DNA of 64,000 bases from Rhea pennata. Lineage: Eukaryota > Chordata > Aves > Rheiformes > Rheidae. Below are positions 1 through 22,289 of the stretch, piece after piece; the stretch's first letter is position 1, and each line of letters opens with the position of its first letter. The stretch is taken from contig NC_084663.1 of the NCBI RefSeq assembly GCF_028389875.1, positions 210,025,876-210,089,875 of the forward strand, read 5' to 3'. A program made the position numbers and the translations under genes. The notes below the pieces were generated by a model that was given only the letters and a program-made list of their open reading frames with translations, had not been told where the DNA came from and made no database searches.

Positions 1-1212
1 ATTGTACATCTCTGCTTATCTCATATCATCCTAGACTGGGTTCCATATAGAAAATTAACTTGTTGCAGCTTGTCCTAGAAAAATAACCCATACTGGAGGT
101 GGGGGAGAAATCTTAGATGCAAAGCTTTTTCTTCCTTCTGTTCGTATGTCTCATCTCACAAAACTAGTTGGGAACAGGGCACATGAGTGAGAACAAGATT
201 ATTCTTGAAAAACAGGTGCTCCTGTGGTAGACAAACTGCTGCTGTATCTCTAATAAAACTGCATGAATCCATGGATTTTGCATGTGTGTTGCCTTTTTAT
301 AGCTGATCAAATGCCCTCTTTATTCACCAGAATGAACTTGCATACAAACATTCAGAAACGCCTCATTATTAGTAGAATACTTTTTTTTTATGTTAATCAC
401 CCATTTCTTATTTAACCTCTCAGTCACACTCTCCAAGGAAGACTTAAATACACTCAAGAAAAGCCTGCAAAATAAAATTCAAAAGTGTATTGAACTGTCA
501 TACACAAGTTCGTGATTTTGAGATTTTATGGCATACAATTTTGTCATTGTTCATCTCTATTAAACTGTAATTCCATACAAGTGCTGAATACTTCCTTATT
601 TTCGTCTGTCACACAATGTCTAATGATTTTACTACCTTCTTGTTTGATAATATCCCTTTTCTCCCTTCACACAAACCAGCCAGTTCGTGTTTTGATGGAT
701 AATACTTTTAGTTAAACTTGGAAAAATTCTTATTAATCTATATTGAACTTTGACTTCTATTTCAGAAATACAGGAGGGCCTTTTCTCCGAAAGATTTCTT
801 TCTTCTACTTTCTAGCTTTTTTTTAGCTTTACTTCTGGAAGTAGTAACATGTGATGCTTTTCTCAGTAAATACTGGCTCTTTCAAATCCGTCCAGACTTC
901 CTTGCTTTTTTAGTAGGTTTCTTTTGAATGGTGTTGGACTTTTTTCTCTCCTCAGATTTATCTTATGGTTCTTGGATAGGCCAGAGCTACCAAGGCTAAT
1001 GATTCTGGTTGTTTCTGAAGAACTATAATTTGAAGAGTGTTCAGTAGCTGTCATGAGACACTTCCTGCATGCTTGTCCCAGACAATCCCCTGTGGGGAGG
1101 CACTTTAATGAACATTACTCTTACTGAAAACATCCTGCCAAGGCAGGCCAAAATACTGTTATCAATTATTAAAAAGCACTGCCCTGTTCATCACAATTTA
1201 TAAATATAGCTG

Positions 1213-1246
<34 letters not shown>

Positions 1247-1855
1247 CCTTCCTTTAAACTGATGTGAGCTGTATAAAAAAAAATGCTAGGCACTTATCTG
1301 GAAACTTTTTTGAAGGAGATCTGAAAACACTTTGTAGATAAGAATTTTGCAGACGTGCTGGAATTAGTTCGATGTAACCCTTCTCCACTCTTACACTAGT
1401 ATAATTCTTCTCCATCCATACAGCCTCACTGAGGAGACTTGTTAATCTTCCCATAGTTGTAATTATAACAATATAAAAAGTGCATAAACCTGCCTTGTTA
1501 GGCAATGTTGCTTTATCAAAGGTTTCAAAGCGAAGTAAGTGTAGAGCTACAGATATAACTCAGCAGTTCTGCCAACTTCTCGCCATAACTGTGAGACAAG
1601 AGTTCTTTTCCTTCACTTTTTAAAAGTTTGACAAATAAAGTATTCCTTTAATTTCCTTTAAGAAACCCAAGATAAAATGTGATGTTGCAAAACTGCACTT
1701 TTCTATCTAAAACTGCTCTTTCACTACCTGAAATTATACTGGATGTGAACTTAGTAGTTTGAAGAGGAAAACATACTAATTAAGCTGTTAACCTCCACAG
1801 CTCAATTTCACATATATATGTCTATGGGTTTCATATTTTTAATCTTACTTTACAG
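1..1855. other. EED intron sequence, no exon recognised
   Basis: This is A/T-rich intronic DNA upstream of the first EED exon in the window. It contains a ~38-base poly-T run near 1209-1246. I looked for the EED exon encoding the KKCKYSFKCVNSLK region expected just upstream of the 1856 exon and did not find it, so that exon lies further left. Confidence 0.6.
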
Positions 1856-11860
<10,005 letters not shown>

Positions 11861-12035
11861 GTTACTTTTTCTTATTCAAAGTAGAAAATATATTTTCAAA
11901 TTATAATATAGTCTGTTAACTTGCTAGTATGGTAGATGCATTTAGCGTAGACTTTCTCTGAGGTTCAGCAGGCTGAAGCTGAACTTAGTGATGTTTACAT
12001 TCTGTGTAATGTTCTGCTTGAACTCCGCTGCTTTT

Positions 12036-12041
12036 AATAAA
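12036..12041 (+). terminator. EED: EED polyadenylation signal (AATAAA)
   Basis: AATAAA lies 176 bases after the EED stop codon, inside an A/T-rich 3' UTR. It is the first canonical signal downstream and the likely cleavage signal. Longer 3' UTR forms cannot be excluded. Confidence 0.7.
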
Positions 12042-12059
12042 AAGAAGTATTTTTGTAAA

Positions 12060-15000
12060 GGTTTTTTGAATCGTCAATTTTAATTATTTCCTTCAATGAG
12101 TTTTCAGTTGTGGTCTGGGAAATTAAACTGTGTACAGCTAGCACATAAATATATAGTAATATGATAGAAATTTGGTATATATATGCTTGCAGCTGTCTTC
12201 TAATATCCCTTTTTATGTTAAACAAAAACCTAATGAAGCTATTGAATATTATCCAGGGACCACACAAAGGAAATATTGCACTTAGGAATGTAGTATAAAT
12301 AAATGTTAAATCACTACTAAAAAAATTTGAACTCATCCCTCTCCTTAAATTAGTTACATTGAAGTTGATTCAGTTTTAATAATTTCAGATTGGAATGTAC
12401 TTCTCACTGTTTCTGTTGTTGATTAACGGAAAAATGTCACTGTTTTTCTGGGAGTTTTTTTTTCTTTGGTAGCAATCATTGCTCTACTGTTTAGATTCTG
12501 GCTGTTTAGTTACTGGGATTATTTTACATCAAAGTTAGTTATTGAAATATTTTTAAATTGCCTCTGTCAGTATTGCTGAATATCCTCACAAATGTTTTAC
12601 TTGCTTCAGCAATAACAAATTCTAAAAGCAACACTGCTTCATATAGGTTTAAAATATGTACAATTACTGTTTTCTGTGTAAGTGGTCCAAGACATTGCAC
12701 AAGAGCCATGAGTACTTTCAAAGAGGTGGGAGGGAAATGTTAATAACATGTACTAATACGGAACTGTTTATGCCTTTTTTTCTGCTGCCCTCCTCTTATC
12801 CTTCCCCATATCATATTAATTGAAAAGAATGTATTAGGATATTGCATAAAAACAAGCACACTATCTCTAGCAATGCACTAATGCTTTTTTTGATCAGTAG
12901 GATGAGTTAAAAAGTAGTCCTCTCTGCTACTAATTTTAAGTGCACATCTGGCTTTCCTCTCTGAGGTTACTGCTTTTGCCTGTTTGTTACAGTTCTGGGT
13001 TTTTAAGTGCTCTGTTTAGATGAACTCTACCTGTTCAGTTTGGAGTAATGACTAAGCCATTTCTAATATTTTATCTTTAGGAATCTGCAAAAAATGAGAT
13101 CTAGAGCTGCCAAGTAGTTTACAACTGGTAGTGTATGACGTACAATGGAAAGCACGAGGGAGCTGAGACAGCGCCTTTGAAGTGCACAGTATCTTGGATT
13201 CTGTACACTTTCTTTTTTGCACAAGCAAAAGTTTCTGGCCTGAATGGCTGGAGGCAGAAGACTGAGCTGCCAAACTGAACGTAAATTAGCTGAAGAGAGG
13301 GAGACAGGTGAGAAGGAAGCTTGGAGGCAGTTTTTATCATCTGTTTTTTCTGAATCTACTGAACTGCTAGTACAGCATAAACTAGAACGTATGCAACAGT
13401 GATGGACCTTATGGGTACCTCATAGGGAACTGTATGGAAACTGTGGCGTTGGCAAAGTTGGAGAAGCTGTGGGGTAGGAAGGTGGCTAGGAGAACACTGG
13501 AAGAGGCAGAGGGAGGGCCCAGGCTTCCTGCAGGCTTCAAAGAAACTGCTTTGCTCAGCTGAGCAAAACCTCACTTGCAACGCTTGTGTTGGAGGATGAT
13601 GTTTGTCGGAGTCTGTGAAAATACAGACTGTAATGTGTTTGGGGGTTTGTTTACTCTTTGGGATTTCAAAGGTGATCTTGGCTGAGGGCTAGTTTGAATG
13701 TTTCTTTACTATTCTAGCATATTACTTCACAGACAAGCTGTAAGCAGGGTCAGCAGCAAAAACCAGCCTTGGTGCCTCAAGGCTATGCAACAAGGGTCCC
13801 ATAAAAGGCAAGGTTTTTGATTATGATCTTTGCAAGAAGATATATAAAAGGCCTTGTTTCCATTGGTAGGCGGAGACTATGTTGGCAAGGCTTACAGTGA
13901 CTGTTGCCACCATGTGCTTTCTCCGATAGCTATAAAAATAAAGCTTTTGTTCTGACATAACCACAAAATTATGGAAAATTTCTTTGACACCATGTCTTCT
14001 TTGTCTTCCTATATTCTTAAGCATTTAGAAAAAGCCTGCAGTTGAGAGTGAAATGGGATAGAATAGAGGTAGGGACTTTCAGTCATGGTGATTTTCTTGG
14101 GTTATAAGTGGTGTGCCCTGAAAAGGGAGCTGCTTTGTTTCTGAGAAGAAGGAAGGGTGGTGTCTGACTGGAGACCCAACCCAGCTAGGGTCAGCTTTAA
14201 CTTCTGTATTACCTTCTGAACAGTCCAATGATTCTTTACTTAAAAATGTAGAAAAACGTTCCAGCAAGTTTGCTCTGAGGAACCAGCATGGATCTGAAAG
14301 ATTTAAGCTGTTAATGTGTGGGAGAACTAGCAAGTGTTAACTGGCAAATACATCGCTGAAGCAAGCCATAGGGAAGAAGAAATTCTGCTTTATGCAGTCA
14401 GCCCTACCTGCCTTTAGGATATAAAATCAAGACAATGTTGGCTGTAAACGATACCTTGAATATGTACTGCAAGGGAATAGACTTTCCTCTCTTGAGCTTT
14501 ATGGGTCTGAATGTTGGAAAGTTGTGTATTTGGTTGTCTTTTTTTTTCTTTTTTTTTTCCCTCAAGTTGCTTATTTTTAGAATACAAAGGAGGGGTAAAT
14601 AGACTGCTTATGTTTATAGACTGCTTATGTTTACGGTGTCTCTTCTGGAGGCTATAGTACTAATGGAGCCCTATCGACTGCAAAAGAATGTGTAGGGGAA
14701 GAGAGTTTAATATTCTCTAAAGCCTTTAACCTATATATTATATTAATATATACTATATAGTATATCACAATACTATATACACAAATATACTTTTGTGTAA
14801 TCTGAAACTGTGCTGACCAACATATCTTGAGATATGTTCCCGAAGTTCTTCAGCAGAGTGTTCTTTGACCCTAAAGCTGTAAAAGGCTGAGAAGCCTACC
14901 AAAAATGTCCTGAAAGATGCACGTGTTTTTCCCAGTGTCTGCAACCCATCTGTAGTTCTCTTCTTCGTCAAATTATATAATCAGCTGCTTCTGTGCCCTG

Positions 15001-16650
15001 TTTTAGCAAAATGCAGATGAGCTAGAGGTAAAGTTGGCCTCTGCCTGCCTGCCTTTCTCTGCCTACTGATTGACAGTTGCACTACAGCCATGAAACTTTT
15101 TCAGGAGGCAACAAGTGTTACAGATGCCTGTTCTATATAAAAAGTGAAAATTGCTCTTTCTTTCAACCGTTGCACACTGAGTATAACCAAAGAGATTCAT
15201 CTTTCTTCCTTTTTTAAGGGGGAAAAAAAAAAGAGTTGGAGAGAGGAGACACCTTCTAAAGGTTCCTGTCTTACTCTCCACCAACATTCAGAGGCTTACA
15301 AGTTGGCTAAATGTTTGGCTTAAACTACAAAACTAATTTTAGGCAGAAACTTGCCTAGAGTCATCAGGACCTTTCTTTTTTTTTCTTTCTTTAGCATAGC
15401 TGGAAGTAGAAAACAGGTTCCTGGTTGTTAGATTGGTAGTTAAGTTAAAATGGGTTATTCTTAGCCAGAGACTGATGTCCTATTTGTAAAGGTTTTACTC
15501 ATTTGGACATGATTGAATAAAAATGTTACTGTAATGCAAGTCAAGTTCTTCTTGAGACTTCTTTTCTTTAAGTGCAAAGAACTTCACACAAATATCAAAT
15601 TACCGTTCTCCAGTATACATAGCAGTGCATATTTTCTTCAGTGTATTTTCTGCTCTCCTGATTTTTTTCACTGCCCTTTATCTTAGGGGGCTCTGGTTTC
15701 CATAGTGTGCCATGCCTGAGAGTCAAGAAATATGTTCTCTTTAATAGGTTTACAAGTTCTACAGGGAAGTTTTCAGGGAAACTGAGAGCCCCTATCTGTC
15801 TGGATAAGAGAGACAGAATATGCTCCAGAGAAAGAGTTGGTTTGTTATAACTTAGCTGCTTTAACAAAAACAAGTCAAAAAAAAAAAAATCAACTATATA
15901 ATTTTTACTCTTTTCATAAATTTTTATGTATGTTTCTGCATAAACCAGTATCAGCGTATATACTTGCTGTTTTCCATATTCCTGCATTTGCCAACTGACA
16001 GTCCCAGTTGGATCCTTATGATGATGAGGTGAGTGCACATTCAGAAACAGATAAGGCCTTCCTGAAAACAAACTTTGCCCTGTTCTGGCAAATGGTTCAT
16101 GTTGACTCAGAGGAATAACGATAAGGAAAGTGTCCCAAAACAGAGGTGACTAAGTATTACTGTCATGGTTTGAGTCTTCCATGTCAGGGCATGTCTGACC
16201 TCTAGCTAATGTTCAATTTATTCTTTTTGGTTTTAAGCGTCTTCTATTAAAGTTTCACTTTTCTTGCCTAGTGGTAAGAAACTCAATACCACATGAAAAT
16301 ATATTCTAAGTATAGCAGGACTTTTAAAAAATTAATCTATATTATATAAGGGTTATAATTTTAGTTTTTGCATCCCCAGAATACTGGGGGGAGAGTAATT
16401 TGTTTTGCAAAAAAAGTAAAATAGATACAAAGGCAGACCAAAAGTGCAGGTGCATTTTTTGTTTCTCTTCAGGCTTATTCCTGATCTACTACTATATAAT
16501 CCTATTCTCCTATTAAAAACAATGTGGGGAAGGACAAAAGATCACTGGGAGATACATATTATGTTGAATAGGAGCATTTGCCTGTTCATCATGAAGCAGT
16601 AGTACAAAGTTTAATTGCTTCCATGGTATATTCCTTTCATCTTCTGAAGT
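12060..16650. other. Intergenic sequence downstream of EED, nothing identified
   Basis: This is about 4.6 kb of A/T-rich, low-complexity-interrupted DNA with no recognisable exon, RNA gene or transposon. Reading frames here are short and unsupported (the longest, 158 codons at 15595-16071 minus, has no recognisable domain). Small AT-rich palindromic stretches occur near 14,740-14,780. Confidence 0.5.
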
Positions 16651-16656
16651 ATGCAA

Positions 16657-17180
16657 AGAATCATAGAATCAGTAAGTTTGGAAGGGTCCTCTGGAGATCA
16701 TCTGGTCCAACCTCCCGCTCAGCAGGGTCACCTACAACATGTTAGACAGGGTTGCATCCAAGCGGGCCTTGAAGATCTCCAGAGAAGGAGACTCCACAAC
16801 CTCTCTGGGCAGCCTGGCCCAGGGCTCTGTCACTGTCACAGGGAAGAAATTCCCCTTCATGCTAAGGGGGGAAAACTTCCTGTGCTTCAGTTTCTGCCCA
16901 TTGCCTCTTGTCCTGTCACACGGGACAAATGAAAAGAGTTTGTCCCCGTCCCCTTGACACCCTCCCTTCAGGTACTTGTACACATTGATAAGATCCCCCC
17001 TCAGGCTTCTCTTCCCCACGCTGAACAGGCCCAGCTCTCGCAGCCGTTCCTCGTAGGGCAGGTGCTCCAGCCCTCTGATCATCTTTGTAGCCCTGTGCTG
17101 GACTCCCTCCAGTAGCTCCATGTGTGTCTTGTCCTGGGGAGCCCAGAACTGGACACAGTACCTGAGATGAGGCCTCACCA
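16657..17180 (-). mobile_element. CR1 LINE 3' fragment
   Basis: Minus-oriented CR1. The 3' terminus at the left begins GAATCATAGAATCAGTAAG. A minus-strand frame (16732-17181) encodes the C-terminal CR1 ORF2 segment ([30 protein letters not shown]). It is truncated at the 5' side near 17,180 and is close in subtype to the copy at 57,419. Confidence 0.93.
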
Positions 17181-17409
17181 CTAAAACACAATTTATCCTG
17201 AAACAGGAAAATGCAGCAGAAGGCTTATTCCATTCCTCAACAAGAAAGTACTCCTCCAGCCTAATAAACCAGCAAATCTTATTTTCCCCTGTAAAAAGAA
17301 AGTAAATCCCTTGGGATAGATTCTATGTCCCATTCATTCTAATTGCTTCTGAAAGCACATACATGCGTGTCCTGAGTTTGATGTTTACTCTGCAGATTAA
17401 TAAAAGGAT

Positions 17410-17522
17410 TCCTGAGCGCTGCTCTTAGCAGTACAGACTGAGGCCTAAAGAAGGCAGTGAGGATCTCTGCCTTTTCGGGAGCCTTTGTCACCTGGGCCCT
17501 TTCCCCATACAGCAAAAGGTCT
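17410..17522 (-). mobile_element. Orphan internal CR1 fragment (~110 bp)
   Basis: A short internal CR1 ORF2 linker piece starts at the GGATTCCTGAGCGCTGCTC region and runs to the CCCCATACAGCA region. It matches part of the CR1 at 24,240-24,350 more closely than that at 19,455. It is isolated from the other CR1 pieces on both sides, so it is probably a rearrangement scrap and not an insertion. Confidence 0.75.
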
Positions 17523-17911
17523 TTTCCTTTGGGATACAAGATAGATTATGCATTTGGGTCACCTGTAGTCCAATAATCCATTTGATGTGAGCTCTCTGTT
17601 TTTTGAAGTGCAGTGTGTTATTGTATTTGCAGTTTTTCTCATGCAGTTTAACTGGACTCCCAGTTTGTTTTCGAATTACCCACAAGAGTTCCAGACTCTT
17701 TGGACAAAATAGACAAACACAAGAGCTAAGCAAAAGTTTGTGAACTTCTGTCACAAGTAATTGGTTTTTTACCTTGAAAGTCCAGACAAGGTGAAGTGTT
17801 GGTTGATATACTCAGACTTTTAATTTAGACATTCATTAGGATTAACATTCATTAGGATTTTATTTTCCTCTATGTCACAAAGAAATTACTAGCAAAGATT
17901 TTTGATATCTC

Positions 17912-19754
17912 TCAGGGGCACCTACAGCACGTTGCCCAGGACTGTGTCCAGACAGGTTTTGAAGGCTGAAGGATGAAGCTCTGAGGATGAAGACTCAACA
18001 AATGCTTGGGGCAACTTGTTCCAGTGCTCAGGACCCTAACAGTAAAGAAGTTTTTCCTTTTGTTCAGATGGAACTTCCTGTGTTTCAGTTTGTGCCCGTT
18101 GCATCTTGTCCTATTGCTGGGCACCACTGAGAAGAGTCTTGACACCCTCCCTTTAGATACTTTTGTACACTGGTAAGATTCACCCTCAGTCTTCTCCAGG
18201 CTGAACATGCCCAACTCTCTGAGTTTTTCCTCATAGGAGATATGCTCCAGCCTCTAATCAGCCTACTGCTCCTTCACTGGACTTGTTCCTGTAGCTCCAT
18301 GTCTCTCTTGTATTGGGGAGTCCAGAACTGGACACTACTCCAGATGTGGCCTCACAAGAGTTGAGCAGTGGGGGAGGATCACTTCCCCTGACCTGCTAGC
18401 AATGCTCTTCCTACTGCACCTCAGAATACCGTTGGCCTTCCTGGCCAGAAGGGCACATTACTGCCTTGCAGTAAACATGTCCACAAGGACACCCAGGAGC
18501 TCTGCAGAACTGCTGTCGAGCTGATCAGCGCCCGCCATGTACTGAGGCATGGTGTCGTTCCACTCCCACTGCAGGACTTGGCATTTGCCTTTGTTCAGCT
18601 TCATGAGGGTCCTCTCTGCCCATTTTTCCAGCTTACAAAGTCCCACTGAATGGCAGTACAGGCCTCTACTGTATCAGGCACTCCTCCCAGTTTGATATCA
18701 TCAGCAAACTTGCTGAGGGGGCACTCTGTCCCTTCATCTGGGTCATGGATAGAGAAGCAGAACATGACTGGACCCAATCTTGACCCCGGGAGGACACCGC
18801 TGGCAGCAGGCCTCCAACGAGGTTTTGACCCACTCATCACTACCCTCGGAGCTCTGCCATTCAGCCAGTTCTCATCCCACCTCACTGCCTGCTCCTCTAA
18901 ACCCATACTTTCTCCACTTGCCTAAGACAATGTTATGAGAGACACTGTCAAAAGCCTCACTGAAGTCCACGAACACAGTACCCACTGCTCTCCCTTCATC
19001 TACGCAGCCACTCATTCCATCACAGACGGTGAGCACGTTGGCTAAATGTGACATCCCCCTTGTGAGTCCATGCTGACCACTGATCACCTTCTCCTTTTCA
19101 TGCTTAGAGATGGCCTCCAGCATGAGCTACTCCAGCTCCTTTGTAGGGATGGAGGTGAAGCTGACTGGCCTGTAGTTCCCGAGTCCTCCCTCTTGCCCTG
19201 CCTCAAGACTGGAGTGACACTGGCTTTCCTCCAGTCCTCGGGCACCTCTCCTGATCACTAGGACCTTTCAAAGAAGATGGAGAGGGGACTTGCAATGATG
19301 TCCGCCAGCTCCCTCAGCACTTACAGGTGCATCCCACCAGGGCCCATAGACTTGTGGATGTCTCATTTCATTGAGAGATCCCTAAGCCGATGCTCCTCCC
19401 CCTAGGGAAAGTCTGCCTTTCTCCAGACTTTCTCCCTCCTCTCCAGGCCCTGGCATTCCGGAGGGCTGCTCTTAGCAGTACAGACTGAGGCCTAAAGAAG
19501 GCAGTGAGGACATCTGCCTTTTCGGGAGCCTTTGTCACCTGGGCCCTTTCCCCATACAGCAGCAGCCCCACAGTTCCCCTAGTCTTCCTTTTGTTACTGA
19601 TGCATTTAAAGAAGCCCTTCTTGTTGTCCTTGACATCCCTCACCAGCTGAAACTCCAAATGGGCCTTGGCCTTCCGAGCCTCAGCCCCGCATAATTGGAG
19701 AAGATCCCTGTATTCCTCCCAGGTTGTCTGTCCCTGCTTCCACCTTCTGTACAC
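17912..19754 (-). mobile_element. CR1 LINE, ORF2 reverse transcriptase to linker, broken
   Basis: Minus-oriented CR1 lacking the last ~60 bp of its 3' end. Reading from right to left on the minus strand, the endonuclease-RT linker (TWEEYRDLLQLCGAEARKAK) is followed by RT blocks around VDFSEAFDSVSHNIV (18872-19123), GVLPGSRLGPVMF (18601-18906) and the C-terminal domain near 17,912-18,214. Several frameshifts and stops separate these. Its right end is joined at 19,755 to non-CR1 sequence shared with block A. Confidence 0.93.
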
Positions 19755-20120
19755 CTACTGCGCTCAGAGGCTAAAGAATAGCTATTGCTTCTGCTGTCCC
19801 TGTGGTGGGCAATGGACCTGCGAGAGACACCCAAACCCAAAGACCCCTCCCCATTCAGGCAACAGAACAAACCATGGCAGTGGTGACAGTTCACGGGAGT
19901 TGGAACGACCAGAACCTTGGGAAGACCAGAGGCTGGTGAGCCAGGAATAAAAGGTGCCTATGGGAGGAGGAAAGGAGAAGGAGGAATAGGGAGAACCTAC
20001 CAGACTGGCTTTTACATAAAACCTGTCGGTATGGCCAGGCCAAAAGTAGCACTGCACAAGGGCGGAGGGCTGGAAGAACAGCCTGCTGCCCTGCCCTTGC
20101 TTGGGATGAACTCAAGAGAC
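19329..20120. repeat. Duplicate of 24118-24910 (~98% identical by eye)
   Basis: This stretch contains the right part of the CR1 (to 19,754) and ~370 bp of other sequence. It is repeated at 24,118-24,910 with few differences, for example GGAGGGCTGC versus GAGCGCTGC. The non-CR1 part begins at the AGGCTAAAGAATAGCTATTGC region. It resembles, at lower identity, the sequence at 26,235-26,330, and so is itself an older copy of part of block A. Confidence 0.9.
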
Positions 20121-20728
20121 AGAGAGAGAGAGAGAGAAATAAGAAAGAAGGCCCCAGGACTTGTCACAGCAACGTCTCACGCCTGAGCTTCCCATCAGAG
20201 AGGAGAGGCAATTCCGGTTAAGTATGTTGAAGGGATTAAGGCTGATTCCACACAAGTCATTCTGGGATAGCACCCACGGGATTTGCAAGAGACCTAACTT
20301 TCCTAAGGACTGTCGATAAATACCAAGGACTATCCAAGACAGGCTACTCCAGCCGGTGGCAGGCAGCAGCAGGCTTTATTTGCCATTCAGCCTCTGGAGA
20401 GGGGCTGCTCTTTGGATGTTTGCGCCTAAAAGCTTGAGGGTGTGAAACATACTTGTGTGGAGATCTTGTATTCTGAAAAGAATGACAGAAAATGAATGGG
20501 TGAGTGAATCTTCTCTCCAGCGCCAGGCAGCCCAGAAGAAAGCAGGAGAACGGCAAAGAAATATTACGCTCCCATGACAAGCCATAACCTCTAGGCTCTG
20601 CTTCTGCTGAAGTTTCCGTGGTCTCCGTGACATGACCCAAGCCGCCTGCCTCCAAGGCAGTGACAAAGCAATCGCAGCTCATCAGCCTGGGGCTAAGTAA
20701 GGCAGGAGCTGAGTCCTTTGCCTAAGCA
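20030..20728. repeat. Duplicate of 28085-28775, containing the last CCDC81-like exon
   Basis: About 700 bp is nearly identical to 28,085-28,775, with a two-base indel near 20,615 and a few substitutions. It starts at the GGCCAGGCCAAAAGTAGC region and ends at GAGTCCTTTGCCTA, where the provirus begins. The duplicated part includes the terminal exon, polyadenylation signal and part of the last intron of the minus-strand CCDC81-like gene. Confidence 0.92.
20376..20472 (-). pseudogene. Detached copy of the terminal exon of the CCDC81-like gene
   Basis: This is a 97-base exon copy with its polypyrimidine tract and AG acceptor (20,473-20,490) and an AATAAA that overlaps the stop codon. It differs from the exon at 28,426-28,522 by only a couple of bases (one A/T replacement in the encoded IQDLH[A/T]SMF stretch). 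No upstream exons accompany it: the duplication stops inside the last intron and retroviral sequence follows. It could not make the protein unless used as an alternative distant 3' exon of the 28-37 kb gene. Confidence 0.75.
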
Positions 20729-20739
20729 GCCGTGACAGG

Positions 20740-22255
20740 AGGACTGGACCTGAGTGAGGGAAAAAGAGTCAACATATGGCAGACTCTAAATATGCTTTCG
20801 GAGTTGTACATGCACATATTTGGAAAGAAAGAGGGCTTTTATCAGCACAGGGGCCTGAGATTAAAAAGACCTCCCATCTTCAGGAACTACTTGAAAGTAT
20901 TTAGAAACGAGCTGTACTAGCTATAATGCATTGCAAAGCACATCAGACTGGGAGTTCTGCTCCAGAAACAAGGAATGAATTAGCAGATAAAGTGGCAAAA
21001 AAACGCTGCAGAAACAGGCATCCTAGCTCTAATACCCAACAAAGAAATAATCTTCCTGGATACCCCACCAAAATATAAAAGAAAAGATTTTAAGTTAATA
21101 GAGTCCTTGAAAGCTAAGGAACGAGTAAACGGATGGGCCATTACAGCTATAGGGTAGGTGTAATGAGGGAAATTGCTAAAAGAGAGCATGAAAAGGTACA
21201 TGGGGAGTGGAAAATTTATTAAAACATCTCCAAAAAACTATTATGAGTACAGCAATGACAGAAATTATTAGATCTATTACACAAAAATGTGAGACTTGTC
21301 ATAAAATACTAACACCAAGTTAATTTTTGGAGTAACCAAAGGGGGAGATTCTCCTGGAGATTACTGGCAAATAGACTTTACTGAGTTACCCAGGTGAGAA
21401 GGATATAGATATATTTTGGTCCTAGCTGACACATTTGCAGGGTGGCCTGAAGCTTTTCCTTGTCATGTCAATAAAGCAAGAGAAGTAGTTAAGATCCTAC
21501 TAAAAGAAATTGTTCTGTGGTTTGGTATTCCCCTGGGAATGTTGTCAGATACAGGGTCTCACTTTATTGCTAAGGCTATGGAACAATTAAGCAGGAGATT
21601 AGTTGTAACATGGGATCTTCATACCCCTTACAGACCACAGTCGAGTGGGAAAATAGTTATAACCAAATGAATTATACCTTTGAGCTACAACTTGGAAAGA
21701 TCTGCCAGGAAACAGCAATGCCTTGGGTACAAGCATTACCTTTAGCATTACCAAGAATTAGGATCCAGCCTCGTAGAAGAGGTAACCTGAGCCCATATAA
21801 ATTGTTGTATGGAAGGCCTTACCAAGCCCCCGTATACCAGGTATACCCGCCTTATAGGAAGAACGGATATAATTATTTGATGTCTCTGGGAAATGGTGCT
21901 GGGTTCAAGCCCCAGTGGAACCAGCACCAGGAAATCATTGGGAGGTTGGACTAGATGATCTCCAGAGGTCTCTTCCAACCCTACTGATTCTGTGAATCTG
22001 TGAGAGCAAAGTACCTTACAGGAACCTCGAAGATGTGGGGCAACTGATCGACCACTGGAATTAGATGCACCAGCACATCCGTTCCAGCCTGGGGATTGGG
22101 TCTATATTAAGTCATGGGATTCAGAGCCACTAACTGAAAAGTGGAAAGGACTGTTTCAAGTTCTCCTGACAACTTACACCGCTGTTAAGGTTTGGGGCAA
22201 GGGACCGTGAATCCATTATTCTAGAGTTAAGAAGGTTCTCTGCCCTTGGATAGTA
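20740..22255 (+). pseudogene. pol: Retroviral pol remnant: RNase H end and integrase (broken)
   Basis: Visible parts: an RNase H block with ADSKYAFGVVHAHIW (about 20,777-20,821) and ETRNELADKVAKK (20,965-21,002); the integrase zinc-binding H..H...C..C region (about 21,155-21,310); catalytic-core strands with ID-F and the second aspartate in LSDTGSHF (21,541-21,563); and a C-terminal domain around QPGDWVYIKS (22,088-22,117). The frame changes between 21,610 and 21,680, several stops fall between RNase H and integrase, a CR1 scrap interrupts it near 21,885-22,003, and a TGA sits at 22,208 in the C-terminal domain. It cannot encode an enzyme. Confidence 0.9.
21885..22003 (+). mobile_element. CR1 3'-end micro-insertion inside pol
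   Basis: The tail GGTTGGACTAGATGATCTCC, continuing to TACTGATTCTGTGAATCTGTG, is the standard CR1 3' terminus in plus orientation. Only about 75-120 bp is present, so it is an extremely 5'-truncated insertion. The left edge is uncertain. Retroviral pol resumes at about 22,004. Confidence 0.85.
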
Positions 22256-22289
22256 GAACAACAGTCTTCTCTTAAGTTAAGGAGGAACT

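Noticed and set aside
1209..1246. Poly-T run as the tail of a minus-strand retrocopy
   Set aside because: No processed gene body or target-site duplication is next to it. It is a simple homopolymer.
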